Shown here one piece after another: positions 1 to 9,313 of a stretch of DNA of 64,000 bases. Source of the stretch: Novipirellula herctigrandis (GTDB lineage Bacteria > Planctomycetota > Planctomycetia > Pirellulales > Pirellulaceae); NCBI GenBank assembly GCA_007859835.1, contig SJPJ01000001.1:7579989-7643988 (forward strand), read 5' to 3'. The notes under the pieces were generated by a model, which was not told the DNA's origin, ran no database searches, and saw nothing but the letters and a program-made list of their open reading frames with translations. Positions within the stretch are counted from its first letter, which is position 1; every line of letters begins with the position of its first letter. Both the position numbers and the translations under genes were made by a program.

Positions 1-48
1 TCTGAGCCGCCAATTTGTCTGAGCCGCCAATTTGTCTGAGCTGAAAGA
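1..48. repeat. 17-bp tandem repeat at window edge
   Basis: The unit gtctgagccgccaattt occurs twice in tandem, followed by a third partial copy (gtctgagc). The first copy is cut by the window start, so the array may extend upstream. It lies in non-coding sequence. Confidence 0.75.
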
Positions 49-1130
49 CGCTAGCTGCGGTCTTTTTCGCATCAGCCGGCGGCTAACGTCTTGCCGCTCA
101 AATCGTACACAATCACAACAACACTAAATGTTTGATGCGTATCCAAAAGCGGCTTCATGCGTTCAGGATCTTTTCATCGTGGCGGGGTTCGGGTGGGAAA
201 TAAAGACTGGCTCGCGGCGAGAGACAAACGTGTGTGCGTTGGTCATGCTCAGTCAACGAAGCGTGTCCTTTACTTAGACTCGACGATACACACTGACGGG
301 GGAGTTGCATAGACGGACCTGCAAAAGTAGATCGATGATTTGTTCCAATGGCCTGCGTCAATTTGGCTACCCAAATAGGCATTTGCGACGTCTCACGTTT
401 GTGCCGATCGCGGTGTTCCAATCGCGGTGTTCAAATCGCGGAAACGTTGACAGCACGTCGGCGTACATTCCAGTATCGCTTTTAAATCGAAAGCTACAGG
501 TGCACTGTGACGCAACATGCCCTGTTGGCTTTGGGGCCACCGGATTTTCGATCGATTGGGAAACGCCATCGTTCGCAGCGCGACCTCTTTGGATTGAGCG
601 ATTCGTCGATCCTATTAGCAACGACGCTGAGTGGCGAACCCACATCATCCGAGGGCGTCTTGCCTTTTCTTACAGACTCGTTAGCCGCCGGCAAGTGAGC
701 CAGCTGAGCATGGCTTCAGCAAGGGGTGAATGCCGCGCGCACGAGTCGAAAACTCGATCGAAGATACCGCGGAAGACGGCACACCTCCCCAAGTGGATTC
801 ACGAGCTGCGTATTGGCCCAACGGCGTCCAGTAAAATGTATTAGCAAAAAAGTCTTGAATCGTCTTGCTGCCGTTGCGTGATCTCGAATCGATAATTCGC
901 TTTTCCGCAGCGAATAGAGGGGGGAAGCGACTTTAGGCGGTGTTTTTGTCCAGTGGGATTTATCGAGGGGCGATTATCCTTGGTTTTTTTCGCACTTCCT
1001 ATCGAAAGTAGTTATGAATGTGCGGTGATAACAAGTATTATTAATGGTTGTATTATGTGGATTGGAAAGACTAGGGCATTGAATGCCGTCTTTGTATGGA
1101 TCATTAGTTCTCAACTGGAGTGTTTTTCAA
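49..1130. other. Intergenic region, no convincing gene
   Basis: About 1.1 kb with several overlapping open frames on both strands (the longest at 305-844 on +). None has a recognisable domain, signal peptide or ribosome-binding site. A 14-bp unit, atcgcggtgttcca, is repeated about two and a half times at 407-441. The last ~130 bases hold the leader of the PEP-CTERM gene at 1131. Confidence 0.5.
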
Positions 1131-2051
1131 ATGAAGTTAATGAGGTATTTGTTTGTCGGCATCGCGTCGCTGACAATGTTTGCGTCGCAGGCGTCCGCTG
1201 CGCCTGTCGTCGTCGTATCGAAAGTGATTGAAGATGGTTGGCTGTTTAACAGCACGAACCGCGACGAGTTAATTCTAAATAACACCGGGACCAACCCAGG
1301 CCGATGGGCAGCCGCTCGTTTCGATTCCGCAATTTTGACTGGTAGCGGAACTGACTTCAGCGATTCTTCGTTGTGGACGCTGGATTCAGCAACGCTAACG
1401 TTGACAGAAGATGCCAGTCGCGACGGTAACAATGGGACTCAGTCGGGACGCGTTGGCGCCTATTTTTACAATACGGCTGAGGTTAGCGACTGGACGACTG
1501 CTGGTTTGGCGACTTACAGTTGGTTCGGAAATTCCGCTGGTCGGCCTGGTAACCTTGGTGGTGGCATTTCAGGTAACAACAATGTTGACGAGCGATCCAA
1601 TGGCGCGACTGACTTGACGTTCGGATTGTCATCGCCTGCTGTCACTGGTGACGGTAGTTCTTGGGTAAGTCACACATTTGTTGACGGCACTAGCGATGAA
1701 ACCGCGACGATCGACCTGACTCAGGGTGGTGCAACGGCATCGGACATTCAAAGCATTCTCGCAAGCTGGGTTGCTGGTGAAAACGCTGGCCTGGTCTTGG
1801 CTGGTGAATTTGGCAACCAAAGCTTCTGGGGAGCCAACGATGTTGCGCTTGGTGCGTCGGTTGGTTCGACCATTGATGGCGTGTCGGCGTTCAGTGGAAA
1901 TTCAGTTGAAGCAGGCAACGGCGAAGCAGGTCGTGGTGCGTATTTGACCCTATCGTTCACTGAGATCAGCGCCGTTCCTGAACCTAGCTCCCTTGCACTG
2001 TTGGCTTTGGTTAGTGGTGCGGTTGTAACGCGTCGTCGTCGCAAGGCGTAA
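1131..2051 (+). CDS. PEP-CTERM sorting domain-containing secreted protein
   Basis: A 306-residue exported protein of unknown specific role. The start at 1131 is chosen because GGAG lies 10 bases upstream and the product then begins with a normal signal peptide (MKLMRYLFVGIASLTMF, cleavage near ASA-AP). The middle is Ser/Thr/Gly/Asn-rich with no recognised enzyme domain. The C-terminus has the PEP-CTERM tripartite signal: VPEPSS, a hydrophobic stretch (LALLALVSGAVV) and a basic tail (TRRRRKA). In known systems exosortase recognises this signal and anchors the protein at the cell surface. No exosortase gene lies in this window. The 3' end is near-identical to that of the next PEP-CTERM gene (2782). 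Confidence 0.85.
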   Translation: MKLMRYLFVGIASLTMFASQASAAPVVVVSKVIEDGWLFNSTNRDELILNNTGTNPGRWAAARFDSAILTGSGTDFSDSSLWTLDSATLTLTEDASRDGNNGTQSGRVGAYFYNTAEVSDWTTAGLATYSWFGNSAGRPGNLGGGISGNNNVDERSNGATDLTFGLSSPAVTGDGSSWVSHTFVDGTSDETATIDLTQGGATASDIQSILASWVAGENAGLVLAGEFGNQSFWGANDVALGASVGSTIDGVSAFSGNSVEAGNGEAGRGAYLTLSFTEISAVPEPSSLALLALVSGAVVTRRRRKA

Positions 2052-2186
2052 GCGTTTAGCGTACACCGCTATTTGAAATATTGACTTCGCATCCTCCACC
2101 GGATGCGAAGTTTTTTATGCGCAGCCCGCGTGCGGATGGTGTCCGGAATCAATGTGGGCTCGTGGCAAACGAGTCACGCTAGCGAC
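2016..2186 (+). repeat. Copy 1 of 171-bp duplicated PEP-CTERM tail and terminator
   Basis: Near-identical to 3535-3705. It starts inside the codons of the hydrophobic/basic sorting tail, passes through the stop codon and the hairpin terminator, and runs about 70 bp beyond. The two copies differ at only a handful of positions. Confidence 0.9.
2084..2116 (+). terminator. Rho-independent terminator after first PEP-CTERM gene
   Basis: An 11-bp perfect stem (acttcgcatcc / ggatgcgaagt) with a 6-nt loop, followed by a run of six T. It lies 33 bases after the stop at 2051. Confidence 0.9.
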
Positions 2187-2781
2187 AGCATTAATCGATC
2201 GCTTAGAACATCACAGTGTGGTTATCGAGCCTAATGTTCCAAGCTACTGCGTGGAGAAAGCCAAGCAGGCCAAAACCAGTGGAAAAACGACTACCAAAGA
2301 CAAATTCGAGAACTGGATTTAGAAGCGAATTCCAGTGGTTGCCGAACAAAGCCCTTCGTTGCACAACTCACAAGCGTGGGAGGGGTCCATGCCAGCCATT
2401 CACCGCTAAGAATATCTTGCGCACAAATCGGTGAGCATGCTTGACTTGATCGAGAGCTGTTGCCAAAGAGCATGCAACGTATCGAATTCGACGTTGGTAT
2501 TCGATGCACCGACGTATCTATATTCAAGCTCTTACTCTTGGCGTTCCGAATAGCCAGGGCGGTGGTTTGGATTGAATTTATATTCCCACTTTCTCCTTTC
2601 CCAAATCCCCCAAACCTGTTGTTCGGACAATCGAACTAGGTATGTTAGTAACTACGAATAGCGATGACCCGATGTGTCTGTTTGCCGGCATGGGAAAAAA
2701 CTCTATGAATTGTCGGTATGGGATGGACATGATTGCTATTTGTTTGATTTCATGTTCATTACTACTACAGGAGTCACTTAG
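2187..2781. other. Intergenic region between PEP-CTERM genes
   Basis: About 600 bp without a supported gene. A 72-codon open frame at 2216-2434 has no recognisable features. The 3' part is the leader of the second PEP-CTERM gene. Confidence 0.5.
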
Positions 2782-3570
2782 ATGAATCGAATCAGTTTCC
2801 TTCTTGCCGCTGCAATTATTTGCGTTGCGGTTCCCGCCAATGGCGCAGTCCTTGTCGATTTCGATGCGGGCAACGTTGGCAACGGTAAGCTACTTAGTGC
2901 AGGCGCGGCCCTGGTCAACGAAACACTGCCGGGTAACATCTTTTTTAACGCGGACGGGCGAGCTCTGGCACAGTACGGCAATGATGGCTACAACGGCGGC
3001 GGCGTCGGCAGTGCATCAAGCATCTCCGACTTCACGAACAACGCGGGTGTCCAGTTTAGCGGTTGGACAGTTTATCGCGGACCGTATAGCGGGGGCAACA
3101 ATTCGTTCGGTCTTCTCGAGAACGGTGGTCGCATGGGCGATGCTAATGTCACTGGGGATGGCCATGCGTTCGCCAACGCCGGTGAGTTTTTCATGCTATC
3201 TGATCCGTTTAGTCAGGCGATTGCCGATGGCGATACGATTAACATCTCGTATCAGGGTGGATCAGACAATGGTACCGCTGACATCTCGACCTACTTAGTG
3301 CTCGACGGTGCGAATTCCGGTACTCTATTTGACGCCACCACGGGGCTTGGAAGCTCTGAACCCCAAATAGTGTTGACCAGCAGCGGCGCTGGCTTCACCG
3401 CTGCAAGTACCGTGCAGTTGTTGTTCGTGACATCCACCAGTGACAACTCGCGTGCCCTTATGGACGACGTTCGATTCGAGGTTGCTTCGGCTGTGCCTGA
3501 ACCGAGCTCGTTTGCTCTGTTGGCATTAGTTGGTGGTGCGGTTGTAACGCATCGTCGTCGCAAGGCGTAA
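2782..3570 (+). CDS. PEP-CTERM sorting domain-containing secreted protein
   Basis: A 262-residue exported protein of unknown role. It starts with a signal peptide (MNRISFLLAAAIICVAVPANG, cleavage after NGA). An AGGAG-type ribosome-binding site (caggagtc) precedes the ATG. The body (VDFDAGNVGNGK..., later DDVRFEV) looks like a beta-sandwich surface protein of the kind common among PEP-CTERM proteins, but I cannot assign a family. The C-terminus is VPEPSS, a hydrophobic segment, then HRRRKA, the exosortase sorting signal. Upstream protein sequence differs from the neighbour at 1131, yet the sorting tail and 3' flank are almost the same DNA, so only the tail module is shared. Confidence 0.85.
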   Translation: MNRISFLLAAAIICVAVPANGAVLVDFDAGNVGNGKLLSAGAALVNETLPGNIFFNADGRALAQYGNDGYNGGGVGSASSISDFTNNAGVQFSGWTVYRGPYSGGNNSFGLLENGGRMGDANVTGDGHAFANAGEFFMLSDPFSQAIADGDTINISYQGGSDNGTADISTYLVLDGANSGTLFDATTGLGSSEPQIVLTSSGAGFTAASTVQLLFVTSTSDNSRALMDDVRFEVASAVPEPSSFALLALVGGAVVTHRRRKA

Positions 3571-3705
3571 GCGTTTAGCGTACAACTCTATTTGAAATAT
3601 TGACTTCGCATCCTTCACCGGATGCGAAGTTTTTTATGCGCGGCCCGCGTGCGGATGGTGTCCGGAATCAATCTGGGCTCGTGGCAAACGAGTCACGCTA
3701 GCGAC
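3535..3705 (+). repeat. Copy 2 of 171-bp duplicated PEP-CTERM tail and terminator
   Basis: Direct-repeat partner of 2016-2186, covering the last sorting-signal codons, the stop, the terminator and about 70 bp of downstream sequence. Confidence 0.9.
3603..3635 (+). terminator. Rho-independent terminator after second PEP-CTERM gene
   Basis: The same 11-bp stem as at 2084 (acttcgcatcc / ggatgcgaagt) with loop ttcacc and a T tract, 32 bases after the stop at 3570. Confidence 0.9.
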
Positions 3706-4123
3706 GCCCGAATTCAATCCTACTTTTGTCGCGTTCGCAGTTTTGTATTGGGATGACTCTGTTTATGGAAATGGGTTCACCTACACTTCGTACCACTTCC
3801 GTTCCCGCTGTAATTTCTCGATGCCGTACTACCGATCGATTACTCGAAAATTGATACACGGCTTTGCCATGGAGTGGTATGGCTATCGGTAGATTAAGGT
3901 GGCACGTTTGACTATACTTTATTGCCCTCGCCCACCAATTTGCCGACTCTCGGCCGCTCCAAAGTACGGACGCATTCTGAATGAGACATGCAATGAGGAC
4001 GCTCACTTTCAGCCACTTCGCAGCGACTCTCATTTTCGATTCCAGTGGTCTCTCGCGGTCGTTTTAGTGGATGAGACAAAAATAAAGTGAGTCACCGAAT
4101 CCCAGTGTGTCACTAAGGTTAAT
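3706..4123. other. Intergenic region upstream of GH29 gene
   Basis: About 420 bp. No supported gene. A minus-strand frame at 3698-4033 begins with a hydrophobic stretch but has no other support. Presumably it carries the promoter of the gene at 4124. Confidence 0.45.
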
Positions 4124-6148
4124 TTGAGCAGCAGAACATTCAATACAAAGGTCAGTAGCGTGATTTTTCGAAACTTGGCTGTGGCCAATCTGTGCGCAAT
4201 CGCATTTGGATTGATCTTCAATTCGATTGCTATTTCGCAGGACGAAGTACGTCCGATTAGTGAAGTTGACATTTGGAATCTTCCTCCACTGCCGGTCTAT
4301 CCGGGGGCTTACGAAGCCAACTGGGATTCACTGAGCAAATACGAAGTGCCCGAGTGGTTTCGCGAAGCAAAGCTTGGTATCTGGTCACACTGGGATCCTC
4401 AATCGGTTCCCGAACAAGGCGACTGGTACGCTCGGCGGATGTATATCGAAGGGGAACGGCACTATGAGCATTGCTTGAAAACGTACGGGCATCCCTCTGA
4501 GTTTGGGTACAAGGATCTCTGTGGTTTGTGGACGTGCGATCAGTGGGACCCCGATGGGTTCGTGAACCTTGCGGTTGAAACGGGCGGAAAATATTTTACT
4601 GCGCTGGCCAATCATCATGACAACTACGATTTGTGGGATTCCAAATACCAGCCCTGGAATTCGGTGAATCTGGGCCCCAAGAAAGATGTGATCGGAATCT
4701 GGGGCGAGGCAGCGCGCAAACGTGGCCTGCCCTTTGGTGTTACCGTTCATGCGACCCCAGCTCGAACGTGGGGGCAATTCATGTCTGTGCGGTACACGAG
4801 CGACAAGAGTGGTCCCAAAAAGGGAGTGCCTTATGACGCAGTGGCAGCGACCCTGCAAGATGGAAAGGGGGCTCTTTGGGAAGGACTTGATCCTCGAGAT
4901 CTTTACGGCCCGCCACATGTGAAAGAGCAAGATGCCAATAGCTCGCCCTTTGCAAATCAGTTCATGTGGCGAGTGGATGATTTGCTGAAATACAATCCTG
5001 ACCTTCTCTATTTTGATGAGTCCGTTGGTTTGAACCAAGTCGATCTTGGTGTGAAGATGGGGTTTGGTCATCTCGCGCCACAGATCGCGGCAAACTATTA
5101 CAACAAAAGCATGGCCATGAACCAAGGAAAGCAGATTGCCGTGTTGAACATCAAGGAAGTTGGGGGCAAACGAAACAGTTTAGGGACGCAGGAAGAAGCG
5201 GAAACGGTGAGTCATTCGTTAGTGAAGGACAGCGAAAAGAAGACGGAAACCAGCATCGAAGCCTATCCCTTTCAGACTGACGATTCGATCGGTCCCTGGC
5301 ATATGGATGTCAATCGACCCTATAGCCACGACGCGAGATGGGTGATCCACAAGCTGATCGAGAATGTGAGCAAGAATGGAAACCTACTGCTTGGTATTCC
5401 GCAACGGGCACAGGGAAACGTGGATCCGGAAGCCGTCGAGATTTGCCACAATATTGGGGCATGGTTAAAAACCAACGGTGAGGGGATCTATGGAAGCCGA
5501 CCTTTTGAAGTCTATAAGTCTGAAAACGGGCCTGTCTTTTTCACACGGAAAGACGGGCACGTCTACGCATCTTGTTTGAAGTGGCCACAGACTCAGCAGC
5601 TCGTAATGCCGGAGTTGAGACTTGGTAGTGCCACAGTCGGAGTTGTCTCCGAAATTGAACTTTTAGGAAGCTCGGACAAGATTTTGTTTGAACAAACGGA
5701 GCAGTCTCTAACGGTTCAATTGCCTCCGACGCAACCGAACGCAATCGCTGCGGTTTTCAAAATCGTTCATGACAAAGACTGGGTCAACGATGATGATCCC
5801 GGTGTGCATTACTACGGCTGGACTCACCGTGTGAATCGTGACCGGGGCGAATTTAACAACGATGTCTATGATTCTCGGAATCGTGGTGATCGATGTACGT
5901 TCAAGTTCAATGGTACTGGTATCAAGATTGTTTCGAACATAAATTCTGATTCGGGTGACCTCGTTGTGTTGATCGATGGCCAGTTCGACAAAACGGTGGA
6001 CTTAGCCCGCGGTAATGCGTGTGATGTTCAACAGATTGTTTACCAGTCGAGTGACCTTTCCGATGGCGAGCATCAGATTGATGTGGTCAACGCCAGCGAC
6101 AAGTTGGTCGTCATCGATGCGTTTATCGTCCGCCGTGAAGTGGAGTAG
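4124..6148 (+). CDS. Alpha-L-fucosidase, GH29, with C-terminal accessory domain
   Basis: A 674-residue secreted glycosidase predicted to remove alpha-L-fucose from glycans. The start is a TTG with AAGG six bases upstream; the signal peptide (about residues 15-38) ends near AIAISQD. The GH29 barrel runs about residues 60-470: WFREAKLGIWSHWDP, the ANHHDNYDLWDSKY block (usual family form KHHDGF), and the nucleophile Asp in LLYFDES, about residue 298. The segment around 560-674 (GWTHRVNRDRGEFNND to VIDAFIVRR) resembles the galactose-binding/golvesin-like modules often added to planctomycete glycosidases. It is convergent with the GH29 operon that ends at 6204. It diverges from the other four GH29 proteins here, so its glycan target probably differs. 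Confidence 0.85.
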   Translation: MSSRTFNTKVSSVIFRNLAVANLCAIAFGLIFNSIAISQDEVRPISEVDIWNLPPLPVYPGAYEANWDSLSKYEVPEWFREAKLGIWSHWDPQSVPEQGDWYARRMYIEGERHYEHCLKTYGHPSEFGYKDLCGLWTCDQWDPDGFVNLAVETGGKYFTALANHHDNYDLWDSKYQPWNSVNLGPKKDVIGIWGEAARKRGLPFGVTVHATPARTWGQFMSVRYTSDKSGPKKGVPYDAVAATLQDGKGALWEGLDPRDLYGPPHVKEQDANSSPFANQFMWRVDDLLKYNPDLLYFDESVGLNQVDLGVKMGFGHLAPQIAANYYNKSMAMNQGKQIAVLNIKEVGGKRNSLGTQEEAETVSHSLVKDSEKKTETSIEAYPFQTDDSIGPWHMDVNRPYSHDARWVIHKLIENVSKNGNLLLGIPQRAQGNVDPEAVEICHNIGAWLKTNGEGIYGSRPFEVYKSENGPVFFTRKDGHVYASCLKWPQTQQLVMPELRLGSATVGVVSEIELLGSSDKILFEQTEQSLTVQLPPTQPNAIAAVFKIVHDKDWVNDDDPGVHYYGWTHRVNRDRGEFNNDVYDSRNRGDRCTFKFNGTGIKIVSNINSDSGDLVVLIDGQFDKTVDLARGNACDVQQIVYQSSDLSDGEHQIDVVNASDKLVVIDAFIVRREVE

Positions 6149-6203
6149 TCTCGTATCAGGCACGGAGAGCGGCTCACAAGCAAAGGGCTGCGTTCGGTTA
6201 GAA

Positions 6204-7703
6204 CTACTTTGCCGTCACCTGGCTTCCCTTCACAATCACCTCGGCCAACTTTAGTGAGCCGTTACTATTGAGTTGAATCTTGACGAATTGGCCCGTCTTT
6301 CGGCTGATGTTGATATTCATTGAGGGATCGGGGAAATCGTATTCAACCGAACTCCACGCGACATTGCCATCCGCATCGAGAATGGAGATGGTAAAGTCGC
6401 TCAGGACCGATTGGTCGTCGTCGGTAACATTGTAGATTGTGATCTCGTCAATTTGACACGTTCGCTGCAAATCAACTTGCCACCAAGGTTGTTCTTCTTC
6501 TTGAGTTCCTGACGTCTGTTCCATCAACCAACTTCCTTCGGTGATTCCATCGACTGCGATCTCGGCTTTTGGATAGGCACGCTTGTCACGTAGGAATTTG
6601 TGTAGCGAAGATTGTGTACAGGGGCGTTGAAACGCTAAGTTTGTGCCAACATCGTATTGGTAACCCCAATTCGCGCCGGCCTCTTGGATTGGCTCAGGCT
6701 TTTCCCACGCCGCAGCGATGTGCTTGTACATTTGCACCGAATCGTCGTCCATTCGCCCTGCGGTATTGATCGCGCTGTTGAGAATATAGACGCCGTTATG
6801 GTCGTTGTAGCTCTCGATTCGCTTCAGAAACGTTTCGACTGGTTTGTTGACAAAGAAGTTTTCATCGTCCCAAAACCACCCCTTCTGCATCACGTCGGAC
6901 CCGGCCGTTGGTCTCTTGTAATCGGGGTGGAATGGGTAAACTCGACCCGCTGCATCTGCAAAAGGAATTTCTGCATGTGCTAGGTTGGTTTCGTAGGTGT
7001 GATTCACAATCAAACACTCTGGTTGCAACGACTTGACCAAATCATGGATCTCCTTGTACTGAATTTCATCGAACGAAGGGCACGATGGCCAAGTCGCCCA
7101 TGCGTCAAGCATGATGTAATCGATCGGTCCGTAATTAGTCAGCAACTCCGTGATTTGGTTTTTTAGGTGATCGATTCCTTCACGGGTAACAATCCCAGGG
7201 CCTACTTTGTGATGGTAGTCCAACATGCAGTAGTACAGTCCGATTTGCAGTCCTTTCTCGCGGAATGTTTTAACGAAGGCTTCGACCACGTCTGTCTTTA
7301 CTGGCGAAGAGGCAACGTCATAGTCCGTGTACTTGCTGTCCCAAAGGCAAAACCCAGCGGTATGTTTCGTGGTTAGCACGGCACCGGCCATCTTGCCGTC
7401 GATGACGGTTTGTGCCCATTGTTCGACATCCATTCCAGTCGGTTTCCACAAGCTAGCAGGTTCGTCTCCCATTGCACGGCCATGGAAATTATCCGACGTT
7501 GCATTCTTAAACGTCGTTAGGTCCCAACAGATAAATGCTTGATAGCGGGTGTTCGCGAAATCAAGCTGCAATTCAGGTAATGATTTCTGAGTACCCGCCA
7601 ATGGTTTCTTGTCTATGGCATCCGATTGAGCCTGCGACATAGAGACGAAACATGACAAGCTGGTAGCCAATGCGATGGCGGTGACAAAAATGGAACGGAT
7701 CAT
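6204..7703 (-). CDS. GH29 alpha-L-fucosidase with F5/8 type C (discoidin) domain
   Basis: A 499-residue secreted protein, last gene of a minus-strand operon 14841 to 6204. A TTG codon just before could also start it, but the ATG at 7703 is preferred. The signal peptide ends near SQAQS. The catalytic domain (about 45-340) has the GH29 pattern: MDVEQWAQ, LTTKHTAGFCLWDSK, GLYYCMLDYHH, and nucleophile Asp (about 200) in YGPIDYIMLDAW. The second His of the usual KHH is Thr here. Residues about 355-495 form an F5/8 C domain (NLAFQRPCTQSS..., PWWQVDLQRTCQIDEITIYN), probably for glycan binding. It is a tandem paralogue of the gene at 7770, 66 bp upstream, with the same domain order. Confidence 0.85.
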   Translation of the reverse strand: MIRSIFVTAIALATSLSCFVSMSQAQSDAIDKKPLAGTQKSLPELQLDFANTRYQAFICWDLTTFKNATSDNFHGRAMGDEPASLWKPTGMDVEQWAQTVIDGKMAGAVLTTKHTAGFCLWDSKYTDYDVASSPVKTDVVEAFVKTFREKGLQIGLYYCMLDYHHKVGPGIVTREGIDHLKNQITELLTNYGPIDYIMLDAWATWPSCPSFDEIQYKEIHDLVKSLQPECLIVNHTYETNLAHAEIPFADAAGRVYPFHPDYKRPTAGSDVMQKGWFWDDENFFVNKPVETFLKRIESYNDHNGVYILNSAINTAGRMDDDSVQMYKHIAAAWEKPEPIQEAGANWGYQYDVGTNLAFQRPCTQSSLHKFLRDKRAYPKAEIAVDGITEGSWLMEQTSGTQEEEQPWWQVDLQRTCQIDEITIYNVTDDDQSVLSDFTISILDADGNVAWSSVEYDFPDPSMNINISRKTGQFVKIQLNSNGSLKLAEVIVKGSQVTAK

Positions 7704-7769
7704 CAAAGAGCTTTCAAAAACGTGTTAGTACTGTTGCCCGTCTGAGCTGGATTCCCAACGCAGGAACAC

Positions 7770-9248
7770 CTACTGAGGCGTTCCCTCGACAATCACTTCG
7801 GCGAGGGATAACGATCCATTGCCAAGCATGCGGATTCGTACGTTTTGTCCCAAAACACCGTCGACTTCAATCGATAGCGGACGTTGGTCCGTAACCGCAA
7901 TTTCTTGCTTCCATTGTTCCGAACCATCTGGGTCGAAGATCGATACTTCAAGACGTTGAGTTAAGTCGGTGTCGATGTCCGTTCGGTCGTAGATACTAAT
8001 CCGATTGATTGTGCAATTTCGCTGCAAATTGACTTGCCACCAGGGGGCATCTTCTTCATTGGTAATGGATGTTTGTTCCATCATTCCATCGCCTTCGGTT
8101 ACACCATCGACGGCAATCTCGGCTCTGGGGTAGGCTCGCTTGTCGCGAATGAATTTGTGTGTGCTCGACTGCGAACAAGGCCGAAGAAACGCCAGGTTTT
8201 TGCTGGCGTCGTATTGGAATCCCCAATTGTCCCCAGCCTTGGTAAGGGGGGCAGGTTTCTTCCATGCTTTCGCAACATCGGTTACTCGCCTGATCGCGTC
8301 CTGTGGAATTCGCCCATCGGGACCGGGAGAGAGGTTCAGCACGTAGACCGAATTGTGTGAATTGTAACTGTGAAGTTGTTTTAGAATGTAATCGACACTG
8401 CGACGGACTCCATAGTCTTCGTTGTTATCCCACCACCATCCGACTTGGGAGGTATCCGAGGCAGCGGTTGGACGCATGTAGTCGGGGTGATAAGGATAGG
8501 CTCGTCCCGCTGCGTCGGCAAAAGGAACGTCTGCATGCGCCAGGTTGGACTCGTAGCAGTGATTCACGATCAAGCAATCCGGCTGTATCGCCTTCACGGT
8601 ACGATAAAGCTCTCCGTAAGGAACGTCGTCAAAATTGGGAGTCGTTGGCCAAGTCGACCAGCCGTCGAAGTTCATGTAGTCGATCGGTCCATAATTGGTC
8701 AGTAGTTCAGTCAGTTGACCCTTTAGGAATTCAATTTCTTCACGAGTAACACTGCCGTTTTCGACACCATGATGGTAATCCAGAATCGAATAGTAGAGGC
8801 CGATCTTCAAACCGGCTTTGCGGAAGGTGTCAGTGAATTCTTTGACCACATCGGTTTTGACGTTCGATGAGGCGACGTCATAGTCGGTAAGCTTGCTGTC
8901 CCACAAACAAAAACCGCCGTGGTGTTTCGTGGTCAACCAACCACCGGCCATTTTGGCGTCTTTGCACACCTGTGCCCACTGCTGGCAATCGAGCCCCGTC
9001 GGGTTCCAGCGTGTCGGTGGGTCATCGCCCATGGTTCGCCCCGAACGTTCTTCCAAATCGAGGTTCTTGAACGTGCACATGTTGTAGTGAAAGTAGGCGT
9101 GATAGCGTGTGTTGACGAAATCAAGCAGCGAATCACCGGACAGTTGCTGTGCGGAAGCGGTCATGGTTCCGCTTAACAGGATGGCGACTGTCGCAAATGC
9201 AGTGAGAACGTGCATCGATGTTGATTGAGTTTTCTGCTTTCGTTGCAT
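7770..9248 (-). CDS. GH29 alpha-L-fucosidase with F5/8 type C (discoidin) domain
   Basis: A 492-residue secreted paralogue of the next gene in the operon. The signal peptide runs about 12-33 and ends ASAQQ. GH29 features: LTTKHHGGFCLWDSK (KHH intact at about 108-110), GLYYSILDYHHG, and nucleophile Asp about 195 in YGPIDYMNFDGW. The block ECLIVNH/DCLIVNH...NLAHA(E/D)(I/V)PFADAAGR is shared with its neighbour. The C-terminal F5/8 C domain (about 345-490) has NLAFLRPCSQSS and PWWQVNLQRNCTINRISIYD. The two copies probably arose by tandem duplication and may split substrates between them. It lies 65 bp downstream of the GH32-like gene. Confidence 0.87.
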   Translation of the reverse strand: MQRKQKTQSTSMHVLTAFATVAILLSGTMTASAQQLSGDSLLDFVNTRYHAYFHYNMCTFKNLDLEERSGRTMGDDPPTRWNPTGLDCQQWAQVCKDAKMAGGWLTTKHHGGFCLWDSKLTDYDVASSNVKTDVVKEFTDTFRKAGLKIGLYYSILDYHHGVENGSVTREEIEFLKGQLTELLTNYGPIDYMNFDGWSTWPTTPNFDDVPYGELYRTVKAIQPDCLIVNHCYESNLAHADVPFADAAGRAYPYHPDYMRPTAASDTSQVGWWWDNNEDYGVRRSVDYILKQLHSYNSHNSVYVLNLSPGPDGRIPQDAIRRVTDVAKAWKKPAPLTKAGDNWGFQYDASKNLAFLRPCSQSSTHKFIRDKRAYPRAEIAVDGVTEGDGMMEQTSITNEEDAPWWQVNLQRNCTINRISIYDRTDIDTDLTQRLEVSIFDPDGSEQWKQEIAVTDQRPLSIEVDGVLGQNVRIRMLGNGSLSLAEVIVEGTPQ

Positions 9249-9313
9249 CTTGGATTTCCTAGGGTTGAAGTGGTGCTATGGTGTTTGTTTTGTCTGTGTC
9301 GGGGACAGCCGGA

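Noticed and set aside
305-844. A 179-codon open frame on the plus strand
   Set aside because: No domain, signal peptide or ribosome-binding site, Arg/Ser-rich composition typical of chance frames, and other frames overlap it on both strands.
3698-4033. A 111-codon minus-strand frame with a hydrophobic start
   Set aside because: Only the first ~20 residues look signal-like; the rest is random-looking and it would overlap the duplicated 3' block.
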